Assembly (NCBI RefSeq): GCF_900186465.1
Contig: NZ_LT891958.1
Location: 483,604 to 547,603 of the forward strand
DNA length: 64,000 nt
Direction: 5' to 3'
From: Centipeda felix
GTDB lineage: Bacteria; Bacillota; Negativicutes; Selenomonadales; Selenomonadaceae
Shown here: positions 53,768-62,138 of the stretch, in pieces
How positions within the stretch are numbered: the stretch's first letter is position 1
Layout: each line of letters starts with the position of its first letter
Position numbers and translations under genes: made by a program
The notes under the pieces: generated by a model
Seen by the model: only the letters and a program-made list of their open reading frames with translations
The model's database searches: none
What the model was told of the DNA's origin: nothing

Positions 53768-54793
53768 ATGATCAAAGTCGGTATCATTGGCGCCGGTCGT
53801 ATCGGCCACGTCCACGGCGAGAGCATCTCGAAGTTCGTCAAGAACGCGACGGTGAAGTCGATTGCGGATCCCTTCATGAACGAGAAGATCGAGGCGTGGG
53901 CAAAGTCCATCGGCGTGGAGACGATCACGAAGGACTATCACGACATCCTCAGCGATCCCGAGATCGAGGCGGTACTGATATGCGCCTCCACGGATCAGCA
54001 CGCTCCCGTCTCCATTGAGGCGCTGCGCGCAGGCAAGCACGTCTTCTGCGAGAAGCCCATTGACCACGATGTCGAAAAGATCAAGGAAGTGCTCGCTGTC
54101 GTCAAGGAGACGGGCAAGAAGTATCAGGTGGGCTTCAACCGCCGCTTCGACCACAACTTCCGCGCAATCCACGAGGCGGTCAAGGCGGGCAAGGTCGGCA
54201 AGCAGCAGATCATCAAGATCACGTCGCGCGACCCCGAGCCGCCGCCGATTTCTTATGTCAAGGTATCGGGCGGCATCTTCATGGACATGACGATCCATGA
54301 TTTCGATATGGTACGCTATCTCTCCGGCTCTGAGGTCGAGGAGGTCTTCGCGGTCGGCTCCGTCACCGTTGACCCCGAGATCGGCAAGGCGGGCGATGTG
54401 GACACCGCCGTCATCACACTGAAGCTCGCGAACGGCGCAACAGCGGTCATCGACAACTGCCGCGCGGCATGCTACGGCTACGATCAGCGCGCCGAGGTGT
54501 TCGGCACGGAGGGAGCCATTGCGATCAGCAACGACTCCGACTCGAATGCGGTGTTCTCCGGCAAGGACGGTGTCATCGCCGAGAAGCCGATGTTCTTCTT
54601 CCTCGAGCGCTACATGGCGGCGTATGCACGCGAGATCGACGAGTTCGTCGAGGCAATCGTGAATAACACGGAGACGCCCGTCAACGCGAACGACGGACTG
54701 CAGCCCGTTCTCATTGGCCTTGCGGCAAAGAAGTCCTGCGAGGAAGGTCGTCCTGTCACCCTCGCCGAGATCAAGAAGGCATACAATCTCTAA
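53768..54793 (+). CDS. iolG: Inositol 2-dehydrogenase (IolG)
   Basis: A 341-residue Gfo/Idh/MocA oxidoreductase. GAGRIGHVHG near residue 8 binds NAD; CEKPID, FNRRFDHNF and DMTIHDFDMVRYL carry the catalytic Lys, Asp and His of myo-inositol dehydrogenase. It oxidises myo-inositol to scyllo-inosose. The frame is open 76 codons upstream, but the family start MIKVGIIGAG and GGCGG fix the ATG at 53768. Single gene with own terminator, beside iolA. Confidence 0.88.
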   Translation: MIKVGIIGAGRIGHVHGESISKFVKNATVKSIADPFMNEKIEAWAKSIGVETITKDYHDILSDPEIEAVLICASTDQHAPVSIEALRAGKHVFCEKPIDHDVEKIKEVLAVVKETGKKYQVGFNRRFDHNFRAIHEAVKAGKVGKQQIIKITSRDPEPPPISYVKVSGGIFMDMTIHDFDMVRYLSGSEVEEVFAVGSVTVDPEIGKAGDVDTAVITLKLANGATAVIDNCRAACYGYDQRAEVFGTEGAIAISNDSDSNAVFSGKDGVIAEKPMFFFLERYMAAYAREIDEFVEAIVNNTETPVNANDGLQPVLIGLAAKKSCEEGRPVTLAEIKKAYNL

Positions 54794-54816
54794 CCCTCTC
54801 TCATGGAGTTTCATAG

Positions 54817-54845
54817 AAAAGCCCTCACATCGAGGGCCTTTTTCT
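54817..54845 (+). terminator. Terminator of iolG
   Basis: GCCCTC and GAGGGC enclose a 5-nt loop, followed by CTTTTTCTT. Confidence 0.85.
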
Positions 54846-54922
54846 TGCGTTTTTATCTCTTTATTGATAATATGTAGTCATATTTTGGTGATATTTCATA
54901 GCAAACACGAAAGGAGGGCATG

Positions 54923-55762
54923 ATGCTTCAATATTTTCCCAAGCGCAACTACCGCCCGACATTTCAAAAAGGAGCATCGCCCTCCCTTTCCTATATTTGC
55001 AACGTGGGACCGGAGGCATCGTATATGCCGCGCAGCCTGCACGAGCATCCATATCTGGCAGAGATTTTGCTCCTCTACAGCGGCGCGGGCATCTACATGA
55101 TCGACGGGCGCCGGTACACGGCGCGAAAGGGCGACCTCATCCTCTACAACAGCCATGTCGTGCACGATGAGCACGGCGGCAGCGGCAGTGCGCTCGGCAC
55201 CTACTGCATCGCTGTCAGCGGGCTGTGTGTGGACGGGCTACCGCAGGGACACATCCTGCCGGCCTCGCTGTCCCCGATTCAGTCAACGGGGGATGATTTT
55301 GATGAATTTATGGCACTCTTCGGAGCCATTGAAAAAGAGGCACCTGCGCACCCGGAGACCGCTCACTACCTCACGCTTTCCCTCCTGACGAAAATCTCTG
55401 CCCATCTGGCGGAGCACGGGAAAAAGGAGGAAGCTGCCGTCCCATCAACCGTGCGTGCAGCGCGCGCCTATATCGACCAGAACTACAAGGACGCCATCTG
55501 TCTGGAGGACATCGCCCGCGCCACCCACACCAATCCATATTATCTTGCGCATCTGTTCAAAGAGGAAGTCGGGCTGCCGCCGATGAAGTACGTCGCACTC
55601 CGCCGCATCGGCGAGGCGCAAAACCTCCTCATCAATACAGAGATGACCGTGACACAAATTGCGGCGCATGTCGGCTACAACAACTCCAACTATTTTCAGT
55701 CTGTCTTTAAGCGTGCCATGGGCATCACACCACGGGAGTACCGTGTGCGCTGGGTACGCTGA
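54923..55762 (+). CDS. AraC-family transcriptional regulator
   Basis: A 279-residue regulator. An N-terminal cupin (about 20-120: LAEILLLYSGAGIYMIDGRRY, KGDLILYNSHVVHDE) senses the ligand; the C-terminal AraC HTH pair (about 180-278) has ICLEDIARATHTNPYYLAHLFKEEVGLPPMKYV and ITPREYR. The ATG at 54923 gives better spacing to AAGGAGG than that at 54920. A 6-bp inverted repeat, AATATG-TAGT-CATATT, lies at 54869. It probably activates inositol genes; the full cupin makes it the better candidate of the two AraC proteins here. Confidence 0.85.
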   Translation: MLQYFPKRNYRPTFQKGASPSLSYICNVGPEASYMPRSLHEHPYLAEILLLYSGAGIYMIDGRRYTARKGDLILYNSHVVHDEHGGSGSALGTYCIAVSGLCVDGLPQGHILPASLSPIQSTGDDFDEFMALFGAIEKEAPAHPETAHYLTLSLLTKISAHLAEHGKKEEAAVPSTVRAARAYIDQNYKDAICLEDIARATHTNPYYLAHLFKEEVGLPPMKYVALRRIGEAQNLLINTEMTVTQIAAHVGYNNSNYFQSVFKRAMGITPREYRVRWVR

Positions 55763-55773
55763 GCAGCACTCGC

Positions 55774-55819
55774 ATGCAAATATCCCCCGCACAGCATTTG
55801 TGCGGGGGATATTTGTATG
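55774..55819. terminator. Bidirectional terminator between the AraC gene and iolA
   Basis: CAAATATCCCCCGCACA pairs perfectly with TGTGCGGGGGATATTTG around a 5-nt loop. Flanking A/T residues suit both convergent genes. Confidence 0.85.
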
Positions 55820-55842
55820 CCGAGGGAAATGACTCCACGGGA

Positions 55843-57360
55843 TTACTGCTCCGTGCTGCCCTCCCACGTTCCAACAACGCGCTTTCCTGCCTCCTCGTCA
55901 AACCAGTGAGAGGTGACGGTCTTGGCGCGCGTGAAGAAGAGAACGCCGTCCCTGCCGAGGACATGGAGATCGCCAAAGAAGGAATCCTTGTTGCCCGAGA
56001 ACGGATAGTAGGCGCTCGGTACAGGAATGCCGACATTGACGCCGACCATTCCACCGTCCGTATCCATGACAAACTTACGCGCATAGTACCCGCTGCTCGT
56101 AAAGATGCACGAACCGTTCGCGAACGGGTTCGCGTTCATGATGCGAATCCCTTCCTCGTAGTTCTTGACGCGCTTGATACAGGTGACAGGACCGAAGATC
56201 TCCTGATCGCCGACCGTCATGCCCGGCTTTACATGGTCGAGGATCGTAGGACCGACAAAGAATCCATTTTCGTAACCAGCGACCTTCGTCTTGCGCCCGT
56301 CAAGAACGAGCTCTGCCCCCTCGTCAACGCCCTTCTGGATCCAGTCACTGACCTTTTGCTGATGTCCTGCGTTGACCACGGGACCAAGCTGCGTCTCCTC
56401 CTTGTATGCACAGCCGATTTTGAGAGCCTCCGCCTTTTTCTTCAGCAGTGCGACAAATGCGTCCGCAATGCTCTCCTCGACACAGACCACAGGCAGCGCC
56501 ATGCAGCGCATGCCCGCACAGCCGTACGTCGAGTTGATGATGGCGTTCGTGGACGCCTCAAGGTTCGCATCCGCGAGCAGCAGTGCATGATTTTTTGCCT
56601 CGCACTGCGCCTGTACGCGCTTGCCGTGTGCTGCAGCTGTCGAGTAGATATGCTTGCCCACGCCCGTTGTGCCGACGAACGTCACCGCCTTGACACGCGA
56701 GTCTGTGAGGAACACCTCGCCCTCCTTGCGGCTCGTCGTCACGATATTGACAACGCCCTTCGGGAAGCCGGCCTCCTCATAGAAGAGCTCAAGCATACGC
56801 ATAGAGGTCAGCGGTGTCTGGCTGCTTGCCTTTAGCACAACTGTATTGCCGCAGACGATCGCAAGCGGTACCATCCACCCCCACGGAATCATCGCAGGGA
56901 AGTTCATCGGCACGATGCCCGCAACGACGCCCAGCGGGAAGCGGTACGAAGTCGTATCGTAACCGCCCGTCACCTGCATTGCACCACTCCCCTGGATGAG
57001 CAAAGGAGCAGCGCACGCCTCCTCCGTCGGCTCGATCGCCTTCTGTACATCACCGCGTGCCTCGTTCAGCGTCTTGCCGAGCTCCTTCGCACAGAGAACA
57101 GCCAGCTCCTCCTTATGGGCATAGAGCACATCGCGCCAGCGGAACATATACTGCACACGCTTTGCCATCGAAAGCTGCGACCACGACGCAAATGCACGCT
57201 GTGCCGAGGCAATCGCTGCCTCGCACTCCTCCACCGTGCAGCTCGGAACCTCTGCCATCACTTCCCCAGTACTGGAATCCGTGATCGAGATATACTTGCC
57301 GCTCGTGGACTGCTTCCACTCACCATCCACACAGTATCCCATCCGCTTTACTTCGGTCAT
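55843..57360 (-). CDS. iolA: CoA-acylating methylmalonate/malonate-semialdehyde dehydrogenase (IolA/MmsA)
   Basis: A 505-residue aldehyde dehydrogenase that turns malonate semialdehyde into acetyl-CoA and CO2, the last step of the inositol pathway. Landmarks: IVPMNFPAMIPWGW, EAKNHALLLADAN, the catalytic Cys286 in YGCAGMRCMA (MmsA class), and EIFGPV near the C-terminus. AAAGGAG precedes the ATG at 57360; a longer frame upstream is discounted. It has a consensus promoter and shares a bidirectional terminator. Confidence 0.9.
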   Translation of the reverse strand: MTEVKRMGYCVDGEWKQSTSGKYISITDSSTGEVMAEVPSCTVEECEAAIASAQRAFASWSQLSMAKRVQYMFRWRDVLYAHKEELAVLCAKELGKTLNEARGDVQKAIEPTEEACAAPLLIQGSGAMQVTGGYDTTSYRFPLGVVAGIVPMNFPAMIPWGWMVPLAIVCGNTVVLKASSQTPLTSMRMLELFYEEAGFPKGVVNIVTTSRKEGEVFLTDSRVKAVTFVGTTGVGKHIYSTAAAHGKRVQAQCEAKNHALLLADANLEASTNAIINSTYGCAGMRCMALPVVCVEESIADAFVALLKKKAEALKIGCAYKEETQLGPVVNAGHQQKVSDWIQKGVDEGAELVLDGRKTKVAGYENGFFVGPTILDHVKPGMTVGDQEIFGPVTCIKRVKNYEEGIRIMNANPFANGSCIFTSSGYYARKFVMDTDGGMVGVNVGIPVPSAYYPFSGNKDSFFGDLHVLGRDGVLFFTRAKTVTSHWFDEEAGKRVVGTWEGSTEQ

Positions 57361-57412
57361 AATATGCTCCTTTCGCATATATAGAACTGAAAACAAATAT
57401 CAGATAATACGA

Positions 57413-57441
57413 AGTATAGTTCACCAAAACATTATTGTCAA
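57413..57441 (-). promoter_or_regulatory. Sigma-A promoter of iolA
   Basis: On the minus strand TTGACA (57441-57436), 17-bp spacer, TATACT (57418-57413). The leader is about 45 nt. Confidence 0.8.
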
Positions 57442-57528
57442 GAACTCAAAAGTGTATCATCCATAAGATTTTTTGAAACCATAGATAAAATGACGTTCGT
57501 CAGAATATATCTTCACATGAACAAAAAT

Positions 57529-57553
57529 GCCGCATGGGAAACTCCCACACGGC
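57529..57553 (-). terminator. Terminator of the PTS IIA gene
   Basis: On the minus strand GCCGTGTGGGA and CCCATGCGGC pair around GTTT, followed by ATTTTTG. Confidence 0.7.
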
Positions 57554-57573
57554 ACCAGCCTATCTGTATGTAC

Positions 57574-57900
57574 TTACTTCGCTGCAACCTTCTCATAGAG
57601 ATTGACGATTTCTTCCGCCATCTCCTTCATCGCCATGCCGGTCATGACATAGTCCTGCGCGTGCGCGACGAGAACGTTAAACGGATCCTTGAGTGTGCCG
57701 TCCGCCTCCTTCTTGAGGAGTTCGTCGGTCTGGAGCTGATGCGCCTTGAGGAACTGTGCATCCGCATCCTTGAGCGCGCCGCGCGCCTGTCCATAGCTGC
57801 CCGCACGCGCAGCCTTCAAAGCCTCTGTAACCTTTGCGCGGCCATCGCCCGCTGCAGCGATGATCGAGAATGCGATTTCTTCCAAATGTGTCTGTGCCAT
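57574..57900 (-). CDS. PTS lactose/cellobiose-family IIA component
   Basis: A 108-residue helical IIA protein. The phosphorylated histidine is H80 in LVAHAQDYVM. It starts MAQTHLEEIAFSIIAAAGDG. IIA passes phosphate from HPr to IIB, yet no IIB or IIC gene is in the window, so it is orphaned here. The ATG at 57900 has GGAGGAC upstream. It lies downstream of an iolH-like pseudogene in the same transcription unit. Confidence 0.88.
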   Translation of the reverse strand: MAQTHLEEIAFSIIAAAGDGRAKVTEALKAARAGSYGQARGALKDADAQFLKAHQLQTDELLKKEADGTLKDPFNVLVAHAQDYVMTGMAMKEMAEEIVNLYEKVAAK

Positions 57901-57945
57901 GAGTTTGTCCTCCACATATCTATTATGGTCTGTAAATATCGTCTG

Positions 57946-58267
57946 TTATGCGCCGAGCAGTTCGTGCTTGATGCGCTCAAGCGCCTCGGGCGCCTGTTTG
58001 TCCATCTTCTCGGGGAAGCTGTTCCTCGGTCGGTCCCGACCAACGATAGACCACGATGAAGGAGGAGATTTCAACCCCTGTCTCCTTGAGTGCCTTGCGA
58101 TACTCTGCCTCCGTCTCCTCGGAGAAGAGCGGGTGCTTGTAGAACGGGTTGATGCGCGGATGCGGGGACTGCTCGATGTACTTGTAGCCCCAGTCCGCAA
58201 CCTTGTGCACCATGTCGTTGATGCTCATCTGCTTGGCGAGAACATCAACATCGAATGCGATTTTCAT
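57946..58267 (-). pseudogene. iolH-like sugar phosphate isomerase/epimerase, internally deleted and frameshifted
   Basis: The ATG at 58267, after AGAAGAGG, encodes MKIAFDVDVLAKQMSINDM then KYIEQSPHPRINPFYKHPLF and SSFIVVYRWSGP, the N-terminus of an IolH-like TIM-barrel isomerase. After about 80 residues the homology stops. The frame then runs into a short unrelated tail (stop at 57977), while the true C-terminus, ERIKHELLGA, survives in another frame ending at 57946. The family length is about 280-290 residues, so about 60% is missing. It is inactive by this reading. Confidence 0.75.
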
Positions 58268-58284
58268 GGAAACAACCTCTTCTG

Positions 58285-58305
58285 ATGATTTTGTGGTAAA
58301 ATCAT
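58285..58305. promoter_or_regulatory. Inverted repeat operator candidate
   Basis: ATGATTTT-GTGGT-AAAATCAT is a perfect 8-bp inverted repeat with 5-bp spacer, 18 bp before the iolH-like start and about 100 bp before the divergent TSUP gene. It has the geometry of a repressor site. Confidence 0.5.
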
Positions 58306-58401
58306 GATATAGAGGTGGACAACTCTTGCCTAATAAACTATCATCGACTAAAATGTTTGTCAAGAAGGGTTTTTTAGAATATTTTGGCGGAGGGGATATC
58401 T

Positions 58402-59139
58402 GTGGACGAAATCATCGCGATTGTATTCCTGTCACAACTGGTGGGCTTCGTCATCAAGGGGCTGGCGGGCTTCGGCAATCCACTCCTCACGAATCCGCTG
58501 ATGGCGATGCGGCTGGACAACGTGGTCATCACGCCGACCAACATCCTGCTCGACCTCCCCGTCAATGCGTGGATCTCGTGGCGTGCACGCCATTCCTTTC
58601 AGATTCGGCAGGTGCTGCCCGTGCTCATCGCCATCCTGCTCGGCGTCATCCCGGGCACACTCCTGCTGAAACTGGGAACTCCGTGGATCATCAAGGCTCT
58701 GCTGGGCGTCTTTATCATCGGCCTCGGCGTCGAGATGCTTCTGCGCGACCGCACGCGCAGTATGACACCGCGCAGCTGGCTGCGCAATCTCCTCTCCTTC
58801 GCTTCGGGGGTGATGTCGGGGCTCTTTGGCATCAATATGCTCTTCCTCGCGTACATCGAGCGCGTGAGTGCCGATCGCGAGGCATTCCGCGGCAGTATCT
58901 GCTTCATCTTCCTGATCGAGAACGCATTCCGTGCCGTGACCTACTTTGCAAACGATATCTTTACGCTGTTCACGCTGACACTGACCGCCGTCTCGATTCC
59001 CGCCGCCATCCTCGGCGTGTGGATCGGCACAATGATCGACCGGCGCATGGGCGAACGCGCCTCGAAGCGCTTCATCATCTTCATCTTCATCCTCGGCGGG
59101 CTGTCCATCCTCATCAAGTCGCTGATATTCCGCGCGTGA
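58402..59139 (+). CDS. TSUP (TauE/SafE) family permease
   Basis: A 245-residue membrane protein with about eight helices. The family repeat GLAGFGNPLLTNPLMA occurs in the first half and GVMSGLFGINMLFLAYI in the second. TSUP proteins export or import small sulfonates or organic anions; the substrate is unknown. A GTG at 58402 with GGAGGGG six bases upstream is preferred over TTG at 58384. It is upstream of a truncated oxidoreductase, and divergent from the iolH-like gene. Confidence 0.8.
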   Translation: MDEIIAIVFLSQLVGFVIKGLAGFGNPLLTNPLMAMRLDNVVITPTNILLDLPVNAWISWRARHSFQIRQVLPVLIAILLGVIPGTLLLKLGTPWIIKALLGVFIIGLGVEMLLRDRTRSMTPRSWLRNLLSFASGVMSGLFGINMLFLAYIERVSADREAFRGSICFIFLIENAFRAVTYFANDIFTLFTLTLTAVSIPAAILGVWIGTMIDRRMGERASKRFIIFIFILGGLSILIKSLIFRA

Positions 59140-59172
59140 CGGAATCACAAGATTTTAGCGGACTACAAGGAG

Positions 59173-60111
59173 ATGTTCGCAGCAGAGGCAAAGCGGGAGG
59201 ACGGCATCGAGGCAGTCTCCATTGCCACGCCGAATTTCACGCATTACGAGATTGCAAAGGCGGCGCTCGAAGCAGGCCTGCATGTCTACTGCGAAAAGCC
59301 CATGTGCTTCTTCTCCAACGAGGCACAAGAGCTGGAGCGGCTAGCGAAGGAGAAGAACCGCATCATGTTCCTCTCCTACGGCTACTGCGGGCATCAGATG
59401 ATCGAGCAGGCGCGCCGCATGGTCGCTAGCGGCGACCTCGGCTCCATCCGCATCCTTAATATGCAGTTCGCACACGGCGCACACAACGTCGCGATCGAAA
59501 AGAAGTCGGCAGCGACGGCATGGCGTGTCGCCCCGAAGAAGGCGGGTCTGTCCTACGTCCTCGGCGACGTTGGGACGCACATGCTCTATCTGCAGGAGGC
59601 AATCGTCCCGAACATCAAGATCCGACGCCTTATGTGCTCGGCACAGAGCTTCGTCGAGGGACGCGCACTTGAGGACAATGCCATGACCATCATGGAGTAC
59701 GAGAGCGGCGCCATAAGCTACATCTGGTCGAGCTGCGTCAACGCGGGCTCCGAGTTCGGTGCGCGTTTCCGCATCGTCGGCGAGAAGGCGTCAATCGCAT
59801 GGGATGCCGAGCATCCGAACCAGCTCCAATACGAAGTGCAGGGCAGCATGCAGGGCGCGATGCAGCGCGGTGCGGGTTATCTCTATGCCGAGGCACGTGC
59901 GGACGACCGCATCGGCGGCGGTCACCCCGAGGGACTCTTCGAGGCGTGGAGTAACCTCTACACAAAATTCGCACGCGCAATCGACAAGAATGTAAAGGGC
60001 GAGCCAATCGACTTCTGGTATCCCGACGTCCATGCGGGCGCCGAGGGCGTGAAGTGGGTCGAGAAATGCGTCGAATCCGCAAAGGACGAAGGCGCTTGGG
60101 TGACGTACTAA
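59173..60111 (+). CDS. Gfo/Idh/MocA-family oxidoreductase lacking its NAD-binding N-terminus (probable pseudogene)
   Basis: A 312-residue frame that begins inside the fold: DYKEMFAAEAKREDGIEAVSIATPN, with EKPM later. The Rossmann motif GxGxxG and about the first 55-65 residues of the family are absent. The upstream sequence is the TSUP stop and a 33-bp gap with no start of that type. The Shine-Dalgarno-like AAGGAG touches the ATG and cannot serve it. The C-terminal domain is intact (GDVGTHMLYL, FRIVGEKASIAWDA). A 5' deletion junction near 59150 is the simplest explanation. Substrate would have been a sugar or inositol derivative. Confidence 0.75.
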   Translation: MFAAEAKREDGIEAVSIATPNFTHYEIAKAALEAGLHVYCEKPMCFFSNEAQELERLAKEKNRIMFLSYGYCGHQMIEQARRMVASGDLGSIRILNMQFAHGAHNVAIEKKSAATAWRVAPKKAGLSYVLGDVGTHMLYLQEAIVPNIKIRRLMCSAQSFVEGRALEDNAMTIMEYESGAISYIWSSCVNAGSEFGARFRIVGEKASIAWDAEHPNQLQYEVQGSMQGAMQRGAGYLYAEARADDRIGGGHPEGLFEAWSNLYTKFARAIDKNVKGEPIDFWYPDVHAGAEGVKWVEKCVESAKDEGAWVTY

Positions 60112-60129
60112 ATATTGCGTAAGCATCGG

Positions 60130-60169
60130 TCTGCCGCATGGTGAAAAACATCATGCGGCAGATTTTTTT
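60130..60169 (+). terminator. Terminator after the truncated oxidoreductase
   Basis: TCTGCCGCATG and CATGCGGCAGA form an 11-bp stem followed by TTTTTTT. Confidence 0.9.
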
Positions 60170-60247
60170 ATTCCCAAAACTACAAATTTTTCACAAACTT
60201 TTGCATGAATATATAAAAACATAACCAAAACATATCGTTTTTGAATC

Positions 60248-60296
60248 GAAAACAGGCAGAAACATGAAAGCGTACGCAGCAATAATCTCCTATACT
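60248..60296 (+). promoter_or_regulatory. Activator site and -10 box of iolT
   Basis: AACAGGCAGAAACATGAAAGCG starts at 60251, and TATACT lies exactly 40 bp downstream (60291-60296). No -35 box is visible. The same site with the same spacing precedes iolI, so a common activator of the AraC type is probable. Confidence 0.65.
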
Positions 60297-60358
60297 TAAC
60301 ACAAGGCAAAACCTCAACGGCGCGCAGCGGATCCACGCACCGAGGTTTTACAGGAAGC

Positions 60359-60526
60359 ATAGGGAATCACTGATAAAATGAGGTCTGCCAGATTGGCGTA
60401 GATTTTTCGTCCGAACGAGGTGGAAAACCGGACGCAGAGTGGTGCTCTGTGGAGGATTTTCCGCCGAAGTGCGGGCAAAAAAGATGCGTCAAGATGGTTG
60501 TACCGAATTTATCAGCGCTTCCATAG
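60359..60526 (+). mobile_element. MITE-like element, copy C, with 4-bp target duplication
   Basis: A 160-bp element (60363-60522), ends GGAATCACTGATAAA and TTTATCAGCGCTTCC, flanked by ATAG (60359-60362 and 60523-60526). It is inserted in the iolT leader between promoter and gene. A frame starting in the element at 60439 runs in phase into iolT. Confidence 0.88.
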
Positions 60527-60585
60527 ATAAGGGCTTCATATTATCCATACTTCCTACCGCATTCATTTATAGGGAGGATTGCAGC

Positions 60586-61974
60586 ATGGCAGAACAAACG
60601 CACAAGCAATACCTGAGGCGCGTCACATACGTCTCAACCTTCGGCGGACTTCTCTTCGGCTACGACACCGGTGTCATCAACGGTGCGCTCGCCTACATGT
60701 CCCGCCCCGATCAGCTCAATCTGACGCCAGCCGTGGAGGGCTTCGTCGCGAGCGGGCTGCTCTTCGGGGCGGCAATCGGCTCGTTCCTCGGCGGACGGAT
60801 TGCGGACGCTCAGGGACGCCGCAAGATGCTCCTCGTCCTCGCCGTCATCTTCTTCTTTGCGGCACTCGGCTGTGCCGTCTCCCCGACCGCACCCATCCTC
60901 ATCGCCTGCCGCTTCGTCCTCGGACTTGCCGTCGGCGGTGCCTCCGTCACCGTTCCCGCCTATCTCGCCGAGATGTCGCCCGCCGACCGACGCGGACGCA
61001 TGGTAACGCAGAACGAGCTGATGATCGTCACAGGTCAGCTCCTCGCCTTCGTCCTCAACGCGATCCTCGGCGTCACCTTCGGTGAGACGGGTCACATCTG
61101 GCGCTACATGCTCGCGATTGCGTCCCTGCCCGCCATCGTCCTCTGGTTCGGTATGCTCACCATGCCCGAAAGTCCTCGTTGGCTGGTGCTCAACGGACGC
61201 ATCAGCGACGCATTGGAGGTTCTCAAGAAAATCCGCTCGGAAAAAGTCGCGATCTCCGAGTTCAACGAAATTCAGGACAACCTCGAAGCCGAAAAGCATA
61301 TCAAAAAGGCCTCCTACAGCGACCTCGCGACCCCATGGATCCGCCGCATCGTCTTCATCGGCATGGGCGTCTCCATCTGTCAGCAGATCTCAGGCGTCAA
61401 CTCCATCATGTACTACGGCACGCAGATCCTCACCGAGGCAGGCTTTTCGACCGAGGCTGCACTCATTGGCAACGTTGCAAACGGTGTCATCTCCGTCCTC
61501 GCCACCATCTTCGGTATTTGGATGATGGGCCGCCACGGACGCCGCCCGCTCATCATGACGGGACAGATCGGCACCATGGCGTGTCTGCTCGCCATCGGTA
61601 TTCTCTCTGCGATGCTTGAGGGTCAGGCGGCTCTCCCCTACGTCGTACTGTCGCTGACCGTCACCTTCCTCTTCTTCCAGCAGGGCTTCCTCTCCCCCGT
61701 GACGTGGCTGCTGCTCTCCGAGCTGTTCCCGCTGCGTCTGCGCGGCATGGGCATGGGCTGCGCCGTCCTCTGCCTCTGGCTCACGAACTTCTGTATCGGC
61801 TCGGCGTTCCCGTACTTCCTCTTCACCTTCGGCCTGTCCTTCACGTTCTATATGTTCGCGGCTGTCGGGCTGCTCGGACTCGCCTTCGTTTTCAAATTCG
61901 TACCCGAAACAAAGGGACGCTCGCTCGAGCAGATCGAGCACGACTTCCGCCACCACGGGGAAGCGACGGCATAA
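60586..61974 (+). CDS. iolT: Sugar-porter MFS transporter, inositol type (IolT-like)
   Basis: A 462-residue proton-linked transporter with 12 helices. Sugar-porter signatures are present: FGGLLFGYDTGVINGAL, ADAQGRRKML, PESPRWL, QQISGVNSIMYYG, GRHGRRP and PETKGRSLEQIE. Its inositol role is inferred from the iol neighbours. The ATG at 60586 has AGGGAGG; an in-frame extension of 49 codons into MITE copy C is not accepted as the native start. Confidence 0.88.
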   Translation: MAEQTHKQYLRRVTYVSTFGGLLFGYDTGVINGALAYMSRPDQLNLTPAVEGFVASGLLFGAAIGSFLGGRIADAQGRRKMLLVLAVIFFFAALGCAVSPTAPILIACRFVLGLAVGGASVTVPAYLAEMSPADRRGRMVTQNELMIVTGQLLAFVLNAILGVTFGETGHIWRYMLAIASLPAIVLWFGMLTMPESPRWLVLNGRISDALEVLKKIRSEKVAISEFNEIQDNLEAEKHIKKASYSDLATPWIRRIVFIGMGVSICQQISGVNSIMYYGTQILTEAGFSTEAALIGNVANGVISVLATIFGIWMMGRHGRRPLIMTGQIGTMACLLAIGILSAMLEGQAALPYVVLSLTVTFLFFQQGFLSPVTWLLLSELFPLRLRGMGMGCAVLCLWLTNFCIGSAFPYFLFTFGLSFTFYMFAAVGLLGLAFVFKFVPETKGRSLEQIEHDFRHHGEATA

Positions 61975-62008
61975 AAACACCGTTAGCAGAAGCCCCTCTT
62001 CTAACGCT

Positions 62009-62051
62009 TACACAGTTCCCCTCTCTCGTTTCAACGAGAGAGGCTTTTTGT
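62009..62051 (+). terminator. Terminator of iolT
   Basis: CCTCTCTCGTT and AACGAGAGAGG pair around a 2-nt loop and are followed by CTTTTTG. Confidence 0.85.
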
Positions 62052-62138
62052 TGCAAAAGGACAAAAGCAAAAATCTTTCATTCGACAGATTTTTTTTGCT
62101 ATACTGATATTATTCAATGGAAAGCGAGGTGCTGTGCC

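Noticed and set aside
60439-60585. Native 511-residue iolT start inside MITE copy C
   Set aside because: The extra 49 codons are repeat sequence. The family start and AGGGAGG support the ATG at 60586.
61704-62138. Extended N-terminus of the second AraC regulator
   Set aside because: It is the shadow of iolT and crosses the iolT terminator; GAGGTG supports the ATG at 62139.
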